A stretch of 64,000 nucleotides of DNA from Lysobacterales bacterium (GTDB lineage Bacteria; Pseudomonadota; Gammaproteobacteria; Xanthomonadales; SZUA-5), in the NCBI GenBank assembly GCA_022844135.1, contig JALHMG010000022.1, forward strand, positions 1 through 64,000, in the 5' to 3' direction. The notes under the pieces are model-generated. The model made no database searches. It saw only the letters and a list, made by a program, of their open reading frames with translations, and had not been told where the DNA came from. This document shows positions 13,697 through 21,983 of the stretch, in pieces (the first letter of the stretch is position 1; each line of letters opens with the position of its first letter). Position numbers and translations under genes: made by a program.

Positions 13697-16390
13697 ATGA
13701 GCGACTCGTTGCCGACCCGGCTCTTTCGCCACGCGCTCCATGTCGTCCGCAGGCTTCGTGCGCTCGCCATGCCCGGACGCACGCCGGCGCTGGCGCTTGA
13801 ATCTAGTGCTTATGACGTTGTGGTTGCTGCCACTGCCTGGACCGTCAACGGCGTTAACGTCTTTTCGGCGAATCTGGTGCGCGGCCTCCGTCGATCCGGC
13901 CAAATGGCCCACGTGTTGCTCACCGAGCAGGCGACCAGGCTCGTCAAGACGAACGAGGCCTACCTGCCGCGCCCGACCGACGTGACATTTCATGCGCTCC
14001 CAGTGACGGATGCGGATGGCTGGGGTGCGCACTGGGGCGCCATGGCGCGCTGGCTGGAGGAGTCGGCGCCGTGTGTTTACATCCCGAACTCGGACTGGCG
14101 TCACTCGTGCGTCTGTCCGCTGCTGTCGGATCAGGTCGTGGTGGTTGGCGTTGTGCACAGCGACGATCCTTTGCACTACGACCACGTGCAGCGATTGGGC
14201 CGCTATTGGAATGTCATCGTCGCCGTCAGCAACACGGTGGCGCAGCGGACTGCGGAGCTGTGCCCGGAGCTGGCGGAGCGCATCGTCACCATTCCCATCG
14301 GCGTACGAATCCCACCAAAACGACCGGCGCGCGAGCGCAGGATCGACTCACTGCGCGTGATCTACCACGGCATTCTGAAGCAGCACCAGAAGCGCGTCCT
14401 CGATCTTCCCGCGATTGTCCAGCAAGCGCTCGATCTGGGCGTGCCGGTCACACTCAGCATCGCAGGCGCCGGCCCTGACGAGTCCGAGCTGCGCAATGCC
14501 TGCGCCGCGCTGGTCGAGCGCGGCGCCATCCGCTTCCTTGGCGTCGTTTCGCCCGACGACATTGGCCCGCTTCTGGAGCGCCACGACGCGTATCTGTTGC
14601 CATCGGAGTTCGAGGGCATGCCCAACGCCTTGATCGAGGCCATGGGGCGAGGTTGCGTTCCGGTGGTCAGCCGAACGGCGAGCGGCATCTCGGAACTGAT
14701 CCGCGACGGCCACAACGGTTTCATGACCGCCATTGGCGACTGCAGTGCGGTCGCCAAATGCCTGCAGGCATTGTGGAACGATCCTCGGCGTCGCAAGAAC
14801 ATGTCGACCCGCGCCTTCGCGACGGTGGCTGCGGGCGGGTTTCGCGTCGAGGACATGATTGCCGCGTATCGACGCGTCTTCGAACAGGCTTGGGAACGGG
14901 TGCGGACAGGCGCTTTCGTCAGACCCCGAGGTCCTTTGTCGCCACCGCCGCCAGCCTTGGCAGGGATCAGCCTGTTGCCGATCCGCTTCTCGCACGTCGA
15001 CACCGATCTCGGCGCGTTTCCGTCGCAGGCTGACGCCGAGGACTATCGTATCCAGGTGGCTGGCGCGATCGCAGGCTTGCGTGGAACTCGACGCACTGCC
15101 CGGGATTCCATGCTGTCTCAGGTCGTGCTCGACGGCATTCCGGTGTTCGTCGCCGCGCCCGCATGGACCTGCAACGGCGTCAATCGCTGGTCGGAGGATC
15201 TGGTGCGAGGCCTGCGCAAGGCGGGACTCGATGCGCGGATCCTGTTGACGGAAGAATCCACCGATCTGGTCCGCATAGCGGCGCCACGACTGGCGCGCCC
15301 AACCGACATACCATTCGAGGCATTGTCGCTGACCGGCAGCGACAACTGGGGCGCGCGCTGGGGCGCGATGATTCGGACGCTGGAAGCTGCCGCCCCTTGC
15401 ATTTATGTGCCCACCTACGACTGGCGCCACTCGTGTGTGGTTCCAATGCTGTCGGATCGCGTCAAGGTCATTGGCACTGTCCATGACGATGGCCCCATGT
15501 ACATCGATCATGCTGCGCGATTGAGCGGCTACTGGAACGCGCTGGTGGCCACCAGTCACCAGATCGCCAGCAGTGTGAGGCAGCAATTGCCCGGCATCGA
15601 GTCGCGACTCGCGATCATTCCGCCAGGGCTGGACTTCCCGGCGCAGCGGATGGAACGCCGGCAGTTGAACGGCTCCGTGTCGATCATCGTCATTGGAACC
15701 GATTTGCCGCCCACCGGTGGGGCGCTGCTCATCCGCTGGATTCTGGCCATCGCGCGTGCGGTGCCCGCATCGCGGATGGTTGTCGTCGATCCGCCAACGT
15801 CCTGTCGCGACGAACTTTGTGCGCTGGAGGTCGAGCTGCTCATCGATCCCAACCGGCAGCAGTGGTTGGCGCTTTGCCGCAATGGCGACTTCGTGGTGGC
15901 CGGACATTGGAGCGCCGACGTCAGAAGAATGTGGTTCGAATCGATCGGCAACGGTTGCGTACCGCTTTTTTTTGACGTTGCCGCTGCGCATGAATCGCTC
16001 ATCGAGGATGGTTTCAGCGGCATTGTTGTGGGCGACTTCGATTCTGAAATCGCGGCTGGCCGGCTCCGTGAACTGATCGAGAACCCGACCTTGCACCGGC
16101 AGATGGCGATACGCGCGCACGACCGGATCAGCAACATCGAAACCCGCACCGATGCGGTGATCGACGCTTATCTGGCGCTGTTCAAACGGCTGATGCTCGG
16201 TCCGGAGTTCAACGCGTTCCAACGCACACCCGCCCCGATCCTGCCGCCTCCTTCCAGTGTCGCTGGGGAATCGATATTTCCGGTCGACTTGCCCGAGGCA
16301 ACCGCATTCGGCCCGTTCCCCGGCGCCGACGACGCTCGCCGGTTTCTCGAAGAATCGGGGCTGAGCCTTGATAGCGGCGACAAGTGTTGA
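13697..16390 (+). CDS. Tandem two-module GT4-like glycosyltransferase
   Basis: An 897-residue protein from ATG 13697. It has two homologous halves. The first (about residues 35-400) begins VVVAATAWTVNGVNVFSANLVRGLR and contains the GT4/GT-B nucleotide-sugar end EFEGMPNALIEAMGRGCVPVVS with the conserved E-x7-E. The second (about 475-840) begins VFVAAPAWTCNGVNRWSEDL and shares the blocks RPTD(V/I)(T/P)F, D(G/N)WGA(H/R)WGAM and DWRHSCV, but its C-terminal lobe is degraded: the E-x7-E region reads GHWSADVRRMWFESIGNGCVPL. So the second module probably no longer transfers sugar, or uses another donor. The start is uncertain; the frame is open back to 13493. It is transcribed towards the UbiA operon. 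Confidence 0.8.
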   Translation: MSDSLPTRLFRHALHVVRRLRALAMPGRTPALALESSAYDVVVAATAWTVNGVNVFSANLVRGLRRSGQMAHVLLTEQATRLVKTNEAYLPRPTDVTFHALPVTDADGWGAHWGAMARWLEESAPCVYIPNSDWRHSCVCPLLSDQVVVVGVVHSDDPLHYDHVQRLGRYWNVIVAVSNTVAQRTAELCPELAERIVTIPIGVRIPPKRPARERRIDSLRVIYHGILKQHQKRVLDLPAIVQQALDLGVPVTLSIAGAGPDESELRNACAALVERGAIRFLGVVSPDDIGPLLERHDAYLLPSEFEGMPNALIEAMGRGCVPVVSRTASGISELIRDGHNGFMTAIGDCSAVAKCLQALWNDPRRRKNMSTRAFATVAAGGFRVEDMIAAYRRVFEQAWERVRTGAFVRPRGPLSPPPPALAGISLLPIRFSHVDTDLGAFPSQADAEDYRIQVAGAIAGLRGTRRTARDSMLSQVVLDGIPVFVAAPAWTCNGVNRWSEDLVRGLRKAGLDARILLTEESTDLVRIAAPRLARPTDIPFEALSLTGSDNWGARWGAMIRTLEAAAPCIYVPTYDWRHSCVVPMLSDRVKVIGTVHDDGPMYIDHAARLSGYWNALVATSHQIASSVRQQLPGIESRLAIIPPGLDFPAQRMERRQLNGSVSIIVIGTDLPPTGGALLIRWILAIARAVPASRMVVVDPPTSCRDELCALEVELLIDPNRQQWLALCRNGDFVVAGHWSADVRRMWFESIGNGCVPLFFDVAAAHESLIEDGFSGIVVGDFDSEIAAGRLRELIENPTLHRQMAIRAHDRISNIETRTDAVIDAYLALFKRLMLGPEFNAFQRTPAPILPPPSSVAGESIFPVDLPEATAFGPFPGADDARRFLEESGLSLDSGDKC

Positions 16391-16480
16391 CCTGGGTCGA
16401 CTGCGACAAGGTGGCCAGGTTAGCCAGGCGGGTTCATCTTGAGCGAATGGGTCTTAGCGACTCTGGCGGCGCAGTGAGCG

Positions 16481-17545
16481 CTACCTGGCTGTGCCAGCGG
16501 GCCAGCGCACGCGGGCGCGCAGATCCAGCCATGTCTGCCGTAAGCCGTTTCGAAACACCAGCAAGTGCAACACTGCGAGCGGCCAGTAGCCTGGGGACTG
16601 TTGAAGCATGGCGATGAGAATTAGCAGCGGCAGCCAGTCGGCATAAAAGTTGTCGGCGTACACATAGAGCACGTCGCGCAGTGTGCGTGGCTGCGCCAAA
16701 CCAAGGCCGCGCAAGCGCAGCGTGGCGAATATGGCGTGCAGACCGCAGGCAGGCAGCACCCACGGCAGAACGGGTGCCACGACGACAGCAAAAGCGCCAA
16801 AGGCCAACAGCTCCAGAGGTACCAACACACGCGCCAGGACGGTATGCATCGCCACCGGACCCAGGCTGACCGCCAGCGTCCGATTGCCGCCAACAACATC
16901 GTTGGGATAGTCGATCAATTGATGCAGCACGATGTTGCGCAGGCCCAGCGCCGCTTGCCATGCGAATACAGTCGCCAGAAGCATTTCCAGCGACGGCTTG
17001 GCTATAGGCGGCAGCGGCGATGCCATGGCAGCGAAGGTGATCATCGCAAGCACGGCCGGCAACGCATGGGCGTATAGCGAGTCGGTGATGGCCCCCAGCC
17101 AGCCGCGCTCCTTGAACCGAAACGGCGGCATGCAATACAGCAGGAACAGGACAAACTCGACGCCCAGCAATAGCAAGCCTGTGCGGGTCAACGGCAGCAA
17201 CGTCCATGGCAGCAATGCGAGGGCCAGAAAGCCAGCCAGGATCGATACGCGCTGCGTCGGGCTCATTGCCGCGACCGCGTTGTCCTTACCCGCCGCCAGA
17301 TCCTGGCGCATATCTCCGAAGTCGTTGAGGAAATAAGCGACGCCGGCAATACCGGCAATGGTGCCGAGCGAGGCCAGCATGCCGACCAGCGCTGTGCTTG
17401 CCGCGACATCGCATACGGCCACCGTCAGGTAAGTGAAGGCGATCAGCAACGGAGCCTTGTAGTTCCAGGGGTTGCGAAGTCGCAGCCGGTGCACCGCCGT
17501 GATGAAACGTTGCCAGTGCGCTATCACCGAGAGCGCACCACTCAA
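16481..17545 (-). CDS. UbiA-family prenyltransferase
   Basis: A 354-residue integral membrane protein with about eight to nine helices. The first Asp-rich motif is NDFGDMRQD (Asn74 to Asp82) and the second is DYPNDVVGGN (Asp212 to Asp216), both of which bind Mg-prenyl diphosphate in UbiA enzymes. The start is a TTG at 17545 with GGAGGA upstream, and it overlaps the stop of the methyltransferase gene (TTGA), so the two are coupled. UbiA relatives attach prenyl chains to aromatic rings or, in mycobacteria, to phosphoribose to make a sugar-lipid donor. In this glycan locus the second type of role is attractive, but the acceptor cannot be read from the sequence. Confidence 0.85.
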   Translation of the reverse strand: MSGALSVIAHWQRFITAVHRLRLRNPWNYKAPLLIAFTYLTVAVCDVAASTALVGMLASLGTIAGIAGVAYFLNDFGDMRQDLAAGKDNAVAAMSPTQRVSILAGFLALALLPWTLLPLTRTGLLLLGVEFVLFLLYCMPPFRFKERGWLGAITDSLYAHALPAVLAMITFAAMASPLPPIAKPSLEMLLATVFAWQAALGLRNIVLHQLIDYPNDVVGGNRTLAVSLGPVAMHTVLARVLVPLELLAFGAFAVVVAPVLPWVLPACGLHAIFATLRLRGLGLAQPRTLRDVLYVYADNFYADWLPLLILIAMLQQSPGYWPLAVLHLLVFRNGLRQTWLDLRARVRWPAGTAR

Positions 17546-18492
17546 AGTTCCTCCGGGCGCGTCTGCAGAACGCTCAAATGGTAGAGGTTCTGCAGGAAGT
17601 AACGGCTATTGCCGACGCGGATATCGTGCACCGGTTTCATGCACTTCACTTCGAAAAAATCGACCGGAAAGATGTAGTCCTTCCAATTCTCGATGCGGCC
17701 GATACCGGTGAGTTCCTGGAAGTCGTTGGAAATGGTCAGGTTCTCGAAATCCTGCAACGGCAAGTCGATGGTTTTCAGGAACTGCAGGATGTAGCCACGG
17801 CGGCGCAGTACGTCCAGGAAATGGCCAAGATCCGGTATGTTGTAGTGATAGGCGGCGTTGATCTTGCGGATCTCGGCATCGATTCGATGTGCGTGTGCGG
17901 CAATTCCCGGCACCTTGCGGAACAGATCTTTGATGTACAGCGTACCGCCCGGTTTGAGCACCGACCACGCGGCGCCGAGCGTCCGCTCGATGTCGTCGGA
18001 ATGGCCAAAGGACTCGAGGAAATAAACCGCATCGAAGCTCTCCGGTGCGAACTCGCTGGCGAGATCCTGGTAACTGGCGCGGCGCACGGCCACGCGCCCG
18101 TTCAAACCGGCTGCATCGATGCGCTGTTGCGCCAGCTGCGCTTGCACGGCCGAAACCGTCACCGCTTCAACAGTCACGTTCGCCTGTCGGCAAAAGTACA
18201 GGGCCGGACCACAAACACCGCAACCGGCATCGAGCACATGCTGGCCGGGCGTCAGGCCGATGCTGGCGATCTGGTAGTCCAGCAGCACGCCGACATCGCG
18301 CGTGCGAAACGCCTGGATGACGTCGCCATACACTTTGAGGAAGGCCTCGTTGGTGCGGTCGTAGAACTGACCGACTTGCTCAGGCGTGCTGGCGACTGGC
18401 GGCGCGTCCTCGTGCGGCGCCGGCGCCGTTGGCGCTGGGGGCGCCGGGTTGGCTGCTTCGGCAGAGCGAGTCAGGAATTTGAACCAGCGCAT
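17542..18492 (-). CDS. SAM-dependent methyltransferase (class I)
   Basis: A 316-residue protein from ATG 18492 with GGAGAG upstream. After a Pro/Ala-rich N-terminus (15-35) it has FYDRTNEAF, then motif I VLDAGCGVCGP (about 86-96), a conserved post-motif EAVTVSAVQAQLAQQRI and the motif LKPGGTLYIKDLF. The overall pattern resembles the geranyl diphosphate C-methyltransferase / cyclopropane synthase-like group. With a polyprenyl synthetase and a UbiA enzyme next door, a prenyl-lipid methylation is plausible, but glycan methylation fits as well. Its start overlaps the end of the upstream glycosyltransferase gene by 22 bases. Confidence 0.8.
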   Translation of the reverse strand: MRWFKFLTRSAEAANPAPPAPTAPAPHEDAPPVASTPEQVGQFYDRTNEAFLKVYGDVIQAFRTRDVGVLLDYQIASIGLTPGQHVLDAGCGVCGPALYFCRQANVTVEAVTVSAVQAQLAQQRIDAAGLNGRVAVRRASYQDLASEFAPESFDAVYFLESFGHSDDIERTLGAAWSVLKPGGTLYIKDLFRKVPGIAAHAHRIDAEIRKINAAYHYNIPDLGHFLDVLRRRGYILQFLKTIDLPLQDFENLTISNDFQELTGIGRIENWKDYIFPVDFFEVKCMKPVHDIRVGNSRYFLQNLYHLSVLQTRPEEL

Positions 18493-19538
18493 GTTTCGCT
18501 CTCCACCCAGGTGGTGTACTGATCTGTGATTTGCAAAAAACCCTGTTCGACCAACTCGTCGACACTCCGCAACCGCTGCGCGTTTGGCGTTCGCAGGCTC
18601 ATGTTCGGATCGAGATCGAGCGCACGCTGGTAGTGCCGATACTCCCACGACCCATTGGCGTAGCTGCCGCTGCGAACTGCGGCATCCACCTTGGCGCGAA
18701 AGTCCGCCAGGAACTTGTAGTGATACAGCACGCCACTGATATCGGCGACCCTGGCGTAGTCGACGAAGTGCTGGTGAACCAGCTTCGTTGCGCCGTCGCA
18801 CAGCAGCAAGGGATGCTTGATCAGATACACCTCTGACAGACCAAAGGCGCTGGCGCGAATGCCGCCGACCTGTCGCGGGATAGCCGGGTTGGCCAGCGTG
18901 TTGTGGGCGACGAAACGCTCGCCGCGGTAGCCGTCGGCTTCGAAGTAACCGCGTTTGCGCACAGCGGAAACATCGTACAGCGGACAGGCCTGCTGGATGG
19001 GCAGGTCGCAACTCATCGACGCGAGCGATTGCTCGGGCAACATGTCCAGCTGATGGCAAACCATCGTCGTGTAGCGATGCGTACGCAGATAGCGCAGTAA
19101 GGCGCCAAAGCCGATCCGATCTGAACTCGGGAAATCGAATAGCTCATCGACATCGACAACCAGCATCCAATGGTTCTGGCCACCGAACCGGCGCAACAGA
19201 TAGCGGCGCATCTGGCGATTGTTGTTACGGAAGGGCACCGACGTCCGGAAGACACTGACCCCTGGATGGTTGGCGGCCTGCTTGACCGTATCGTCGCTGG
19301 AACCGGTGTCCAGCAAGACGATTCCCGCCACACCCAGGCGTTGGTAGTGAGCGATAAAGGGGCCGATGTGGAGGCGAGCATCCTTGACCAGACATACGAC
19401 AATGGCCTGGTCGGGAGAGCAGCTGATCCGGCGCGGGCCGCTCAGGTGACGGACCGAGAGCGGCAACCGGAGTCGTTCCAGCCAGAAGTCCCGACACCGC
19501 GCACGGATCGTCGCAGCCGCGCCATCGAATAGCCGCAT
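18471..19538 (-). CDS. GT2-type glycosyltransferase (Glyco_tranf_2_4-like)
   Basis: A 355-residue protein if translated from ATG 19538; a GTG at 19634 would add 32 residues, so the start is open. The GT-A part begins QAIVVCLVKDARLHIGPFI and IVLLDTGSSDDTVKQA, with the acidic metal-binding element VVDVDELFDF. This is the branch of family 2 enzymes whose members act on cell-surface glycans and often sit beside sulfotransferases and methyltransferases. It is the first gene of a three-gene minus-strand operon with the methyltransferase and UbiA genes. The 250 bases to the divergent polyprenyl synthetase gene should hold both promoters. Confidence 0.8.
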   Translation of the reverse strand: MRLFDGAAATIRARCRDFWLERLRLPLSVRHLSGPRRISCSPDQAIVVCLVKDARLHIGPFIAHYQRLGVAGIVLLDTGSSDDTVKQAANHPGVSVFRTSVPFRNNNRQMRRYLLRRFGGQNHWMLVVDVDELFDFPSSDRIGFGALLRYLRTHRYTTMVCHQLDMLPEQSLASMSCDLPIQQACPLYDVSAVRKRGYFEADGYRGERFVAHNTLANPAIPRQVGGIRASAFGLSEVYLIKHPLLLCDGATKLVHQHFVDYARVADISGVLYHYKFLADFRAKVDAAVRSGSYANGSWEYRHYQRALDLDPNMSLRTPNAQRLRSVDELVEQGFLQITDQYTTWVESETCAGSNS

Positions 19539-19788
19539 CGAGCTAAAGAAGAATGAACTCAGACAGGCGCGCGCAGCGCGCACATAGCGCGCCACCGTTG
19601 ATCGTGCGGAAGAACCGGGGCGACTCAATGTCACTTTTGCTGAACGTCTTTTCGAAACGGCCTGGAGATGGCCGCACGGCGCTGGCGCGGATGCTAAACG
19701 ATTTCTACTGGTCGAGCCGGCAGCCGCAGGTTACTGCGAGAGCAACAACGGATGCGCGACACGCCGCGAGGCTCAACCCGCATATTTC

Positions 19789-21039
19789 GTGACGTCGAAG
19801 CCTGGCGTACTCGCGATGTCGACGCCCTCGGTTAGTCTCTACGGCACTGCCGCGGAGCCGACCCTGCAAGGCGCGCGGCCCGAGAGCACTCGAGGTCGCA
19901 CCGATGCGCTCTGCCACCGGCTCCAAACGAACAAGGATTCGCGCTTGAACGACAACGCGGCACGCTCCACGGGTGTGCATTTCGATGAGTTGCACAGCCG
20001 CTTTGCAGCGGAGATTGCCGAAATCGATCGGGCGCTGGCCGCCTGCCTGAATGGGCAGGGAAACCCCGCCGGCCACTACGGCATGCTGGCCTATCACTTT
20101 GGCTTCGCCGATGCCGAACTGCAGCCCCTGACCGAATCGGCTTATCTGCCTCGCGGAAAACGACTGCGACCGCTGATCTGTTTGCTTTTCTGTCGAATTT
20201 TCGGCGTGCCGCAACAGATCGCCACCACCGTCATGATGGCCGTAGAAGTGATGCACTCGGCCAGCCTGGCGCACGACGATATCGAGGACCGCGATGCGGT
20301 GCGCTGGAATCGTCCGACATTGCAGACGATTTTCGGTCTCGATCAGGCGATCAACGCTGGAGACGCTCTCATTGGCCTCGTTTACCGGCTGCTGCTGGAA
20401 TTGCCCAGCCAGGGCGTTGCAGCGGCGCAAACCCTGGACGTCATCGCCGCCTTCAATCGTGCGCACCTGCGGATGTGCGAGGGTCAGCACCTCGACCTCA
20501 AGTGTCGTTACGACGACGAGTCGGGCGCGGAAGGCTACCTGGACATGGTCGAGCGCAAGACCGGCGCACCCTGCATCTGCATCGGCGAGAGCATCGCCAT
20601 TCTTGCTGCACTGCCGGAACAGACGCGCACGACGCTGGTCGACTTCGGAAGGTCGCTGGGCACGCTCTATCAGATCTGCGACGACGTGCGTGGCCTGTTC
20701 GGGCAACCGACCGCGCTCGGCCGCGAAATCGGCCACGATCTGGTTTTGCACCGTCCATCGCTGCCGCTGTTGTACGCTTGTCGGCATGGTTCGGAAGCCT
20801 TGCGTGGGCTGCTGCTTGCAGCGCCTGGACGCGAGGCGCCACTCAGCGTCGACGAACTCGGTTTCGTCCGCCACGAACTGCTGGCCTGTGGTGCCGGCCG
20901 CTACTGCCGGGACGCGGCTCTCCTGCACTATGAGGCGGCGCTGACCGCACTGAACGCACTGAATCGGGACGGCTCTGAAATCAGGACCTTACGGGGTCTG
21001 CTGGACGCATGCTTAGCGTCGGTCGAGTTTCCGAACTGA
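19789..21039 (+). CDS. Polyprenyl (short/medium chain) diphosphate synthase
   Basis: The frame gives 416 residues from GTG 19789; the first 60 or so residues are not typical and a start at ATG 19816 or later is equally possible. The enzyme core shows GKRLRPLICL, the first Asp-rich motif AHDDIEDRD (near residue 163), and a second one in the form QICDDVRGLFG rather than the usual DDxxD, so its last acidic residue is replaced by Gly. It should condense isopentenyl diphosphate into a prenyl diphosphate of unknown length. It is divergent from the UbiA/methyltransferase operon and heads the Wzm/Wzt/PhyH operon, suggesting that a dedicated prenyl lipid is made for this locus. Confidence 0.85.
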   Translation: MTSKPGVLAMSTPSVSLYGTAAEPTLQGARPESTRGRTDALCHRLQTNKDSRLNDNAARSTGVHFDELHSRFAAEIAEIDRALAACLNGQGNPAGHYGMLAYHFGFADAELQPLTESAYLPRGKRLRPLICLLFCRIFGVPQQIATTVMMAVEVMHSASLAHDDIEDRDAVRWNRPTLQTIFGLDQAINAGDALIGLVYRLLLELPSQGVAAAQTLDVIAAFNRAHLRMCEGQHLDLKCRYDDESGAEGYLDMVERKTGAPCICIGESIAILAALPEQTRTTLVDFGRSLGTLYQICDDVRGLFGQPTALGREIGHDLVLHRPSLPLLYACRHGSEALRGLLLAAPGREAPLSVDELGFVRHELLACGAGRYCRDAALLHYEAALTALNALNRDGSEIRTLRGLLDACLASVEFPN

Positions 21040-21121
21040 GCGGTGAAAAGGCCTGGCTTGCGAAGGAACGCCGATGAACACTGCGCTGAATGTCCTATCC
21101 TCATTCGTTTGAGCTGATTTC

Positions 21122-21964
21122 GTGACCAAGACAGTCAATTCGGCATTCAGTCCGCTGCTCGATCCGCGCCGGTTCTTTGCGGAGACGCGCGACCAATGCC
21201 GGCACTCGACCGGCCTCGCCCGCATGCTGCTGCGTGCGCGCCTCGCGCAGCTCTATCGATATTCGTCGTTGGGACTGCTGTGGGCCGTCGTACCGACGCT
21301 GGCGATCACCGTCGGCGTTACACTCAGTTTGCATGCGCCGACTCAGCCGACGACGCCGGGCGAGGTTCCGCTACAAGTCCATGTGGCCTTCGGCGTGGTG
21401 CTGATGCAGACGTTTGTGGAAGCTTTCAATGGCCAGCGCAGCATCTTCGATCTGCACTTGCAATTGCTGCAGCGAATGAAGTTCCCGTTGGAAGCGGTGG
21501 TCATGGCGCAGATCGCCGAGAGTGGCTTCAATCTGCTGGCAAAATTGCCCGTGCTGCTGCTGGTACTGGTGTTCTTCGGAGTGCCGCTGGAAGCGCAAAT
21601 GCTGCTGGGACTGCTGGCGTGTGTGCCGGTGCTCCTGGCCGGCATTGCGCTCGGCGCGCTGGCTGCACCGATCAGCGCGTTGGGCAAGGACATCGATCGT
21701 GCCATGGCGTTCGTGCCCTGGCTGGTCTTTCTGGCCACGCCGGTGTTCTACCGCACGCCTGAGGTCGGCCCGTGGGCCTGGCTGCAGGCCATCAATCCAC
21801 TGACGGCATTGCTCGATGTCGCGCGTTATTTGTCCTATGGCGGCGGCAGTCCGCATTGGTCGACGTTCTGGGTGACGTTGGTGGCGTTGGCGTTGTGCCT
21901 GTTGCTCAGTCTGGTGGTCTGCAAGCTCGCACCGCCACGATTGGCCGAGAGGCTATCCGCATGA
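21122..21964 (+). CDS. wzm: ABC-2 type polysaccharide export permease (Wzm-like)
   Basis: A 280-residue inner-membrane protein from GTG 21122 with six predicted helices. The N-terminal LARMLLRARLAQLYRYSSLGLLW and the later INPLTALLDVARY with a following helix are the usual layout of O-antigen/teichoic-acid exporters of the ABC-2 class. The next gene, 20 bases downstream, is the ATPase. Together they would move a lipid-linked glycan across the inner membrane. Confidence 0.85.
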   Translation: MTKTVNSAFSPLLDPRRFFAETRDQCRHSTGLARMLLRARLAQLYRYSSLGLLWAVVPTLAITVGVTLSLHAPTQPTTPGEVPLQVHVAFGVVLMQTFVEAFNGQRSIFDLHLQLLQRMKFPLEAVVMAQIAESGFNLLAKLPVLLLVLVFFGVPLEAQMLLGLLACVPVLLAGIALGALAAPISALGKDIDRAMAFVPWLVFLATPVFYRTPEVGPWAWLQAINPLTALLDVARYLSYGGGSPHWSTFWVTLVALALCLLLSLVVCKLAPPRLAERLSA

Positions 21965-21983
21965 GTGGTACGGGGTGCGCACC

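Noticed and set aside
7000..13700. CRISPR array or cas genes near the mCpol gene
   Set aside because: No direct repeats with spacers and no Cas protein were seen; the mCpol stands alone with its effector.
16434..17207. Second open frame opposite or within UbiA
   Set aside because: It lies in another frame of the UbiA gene and shows no domain.
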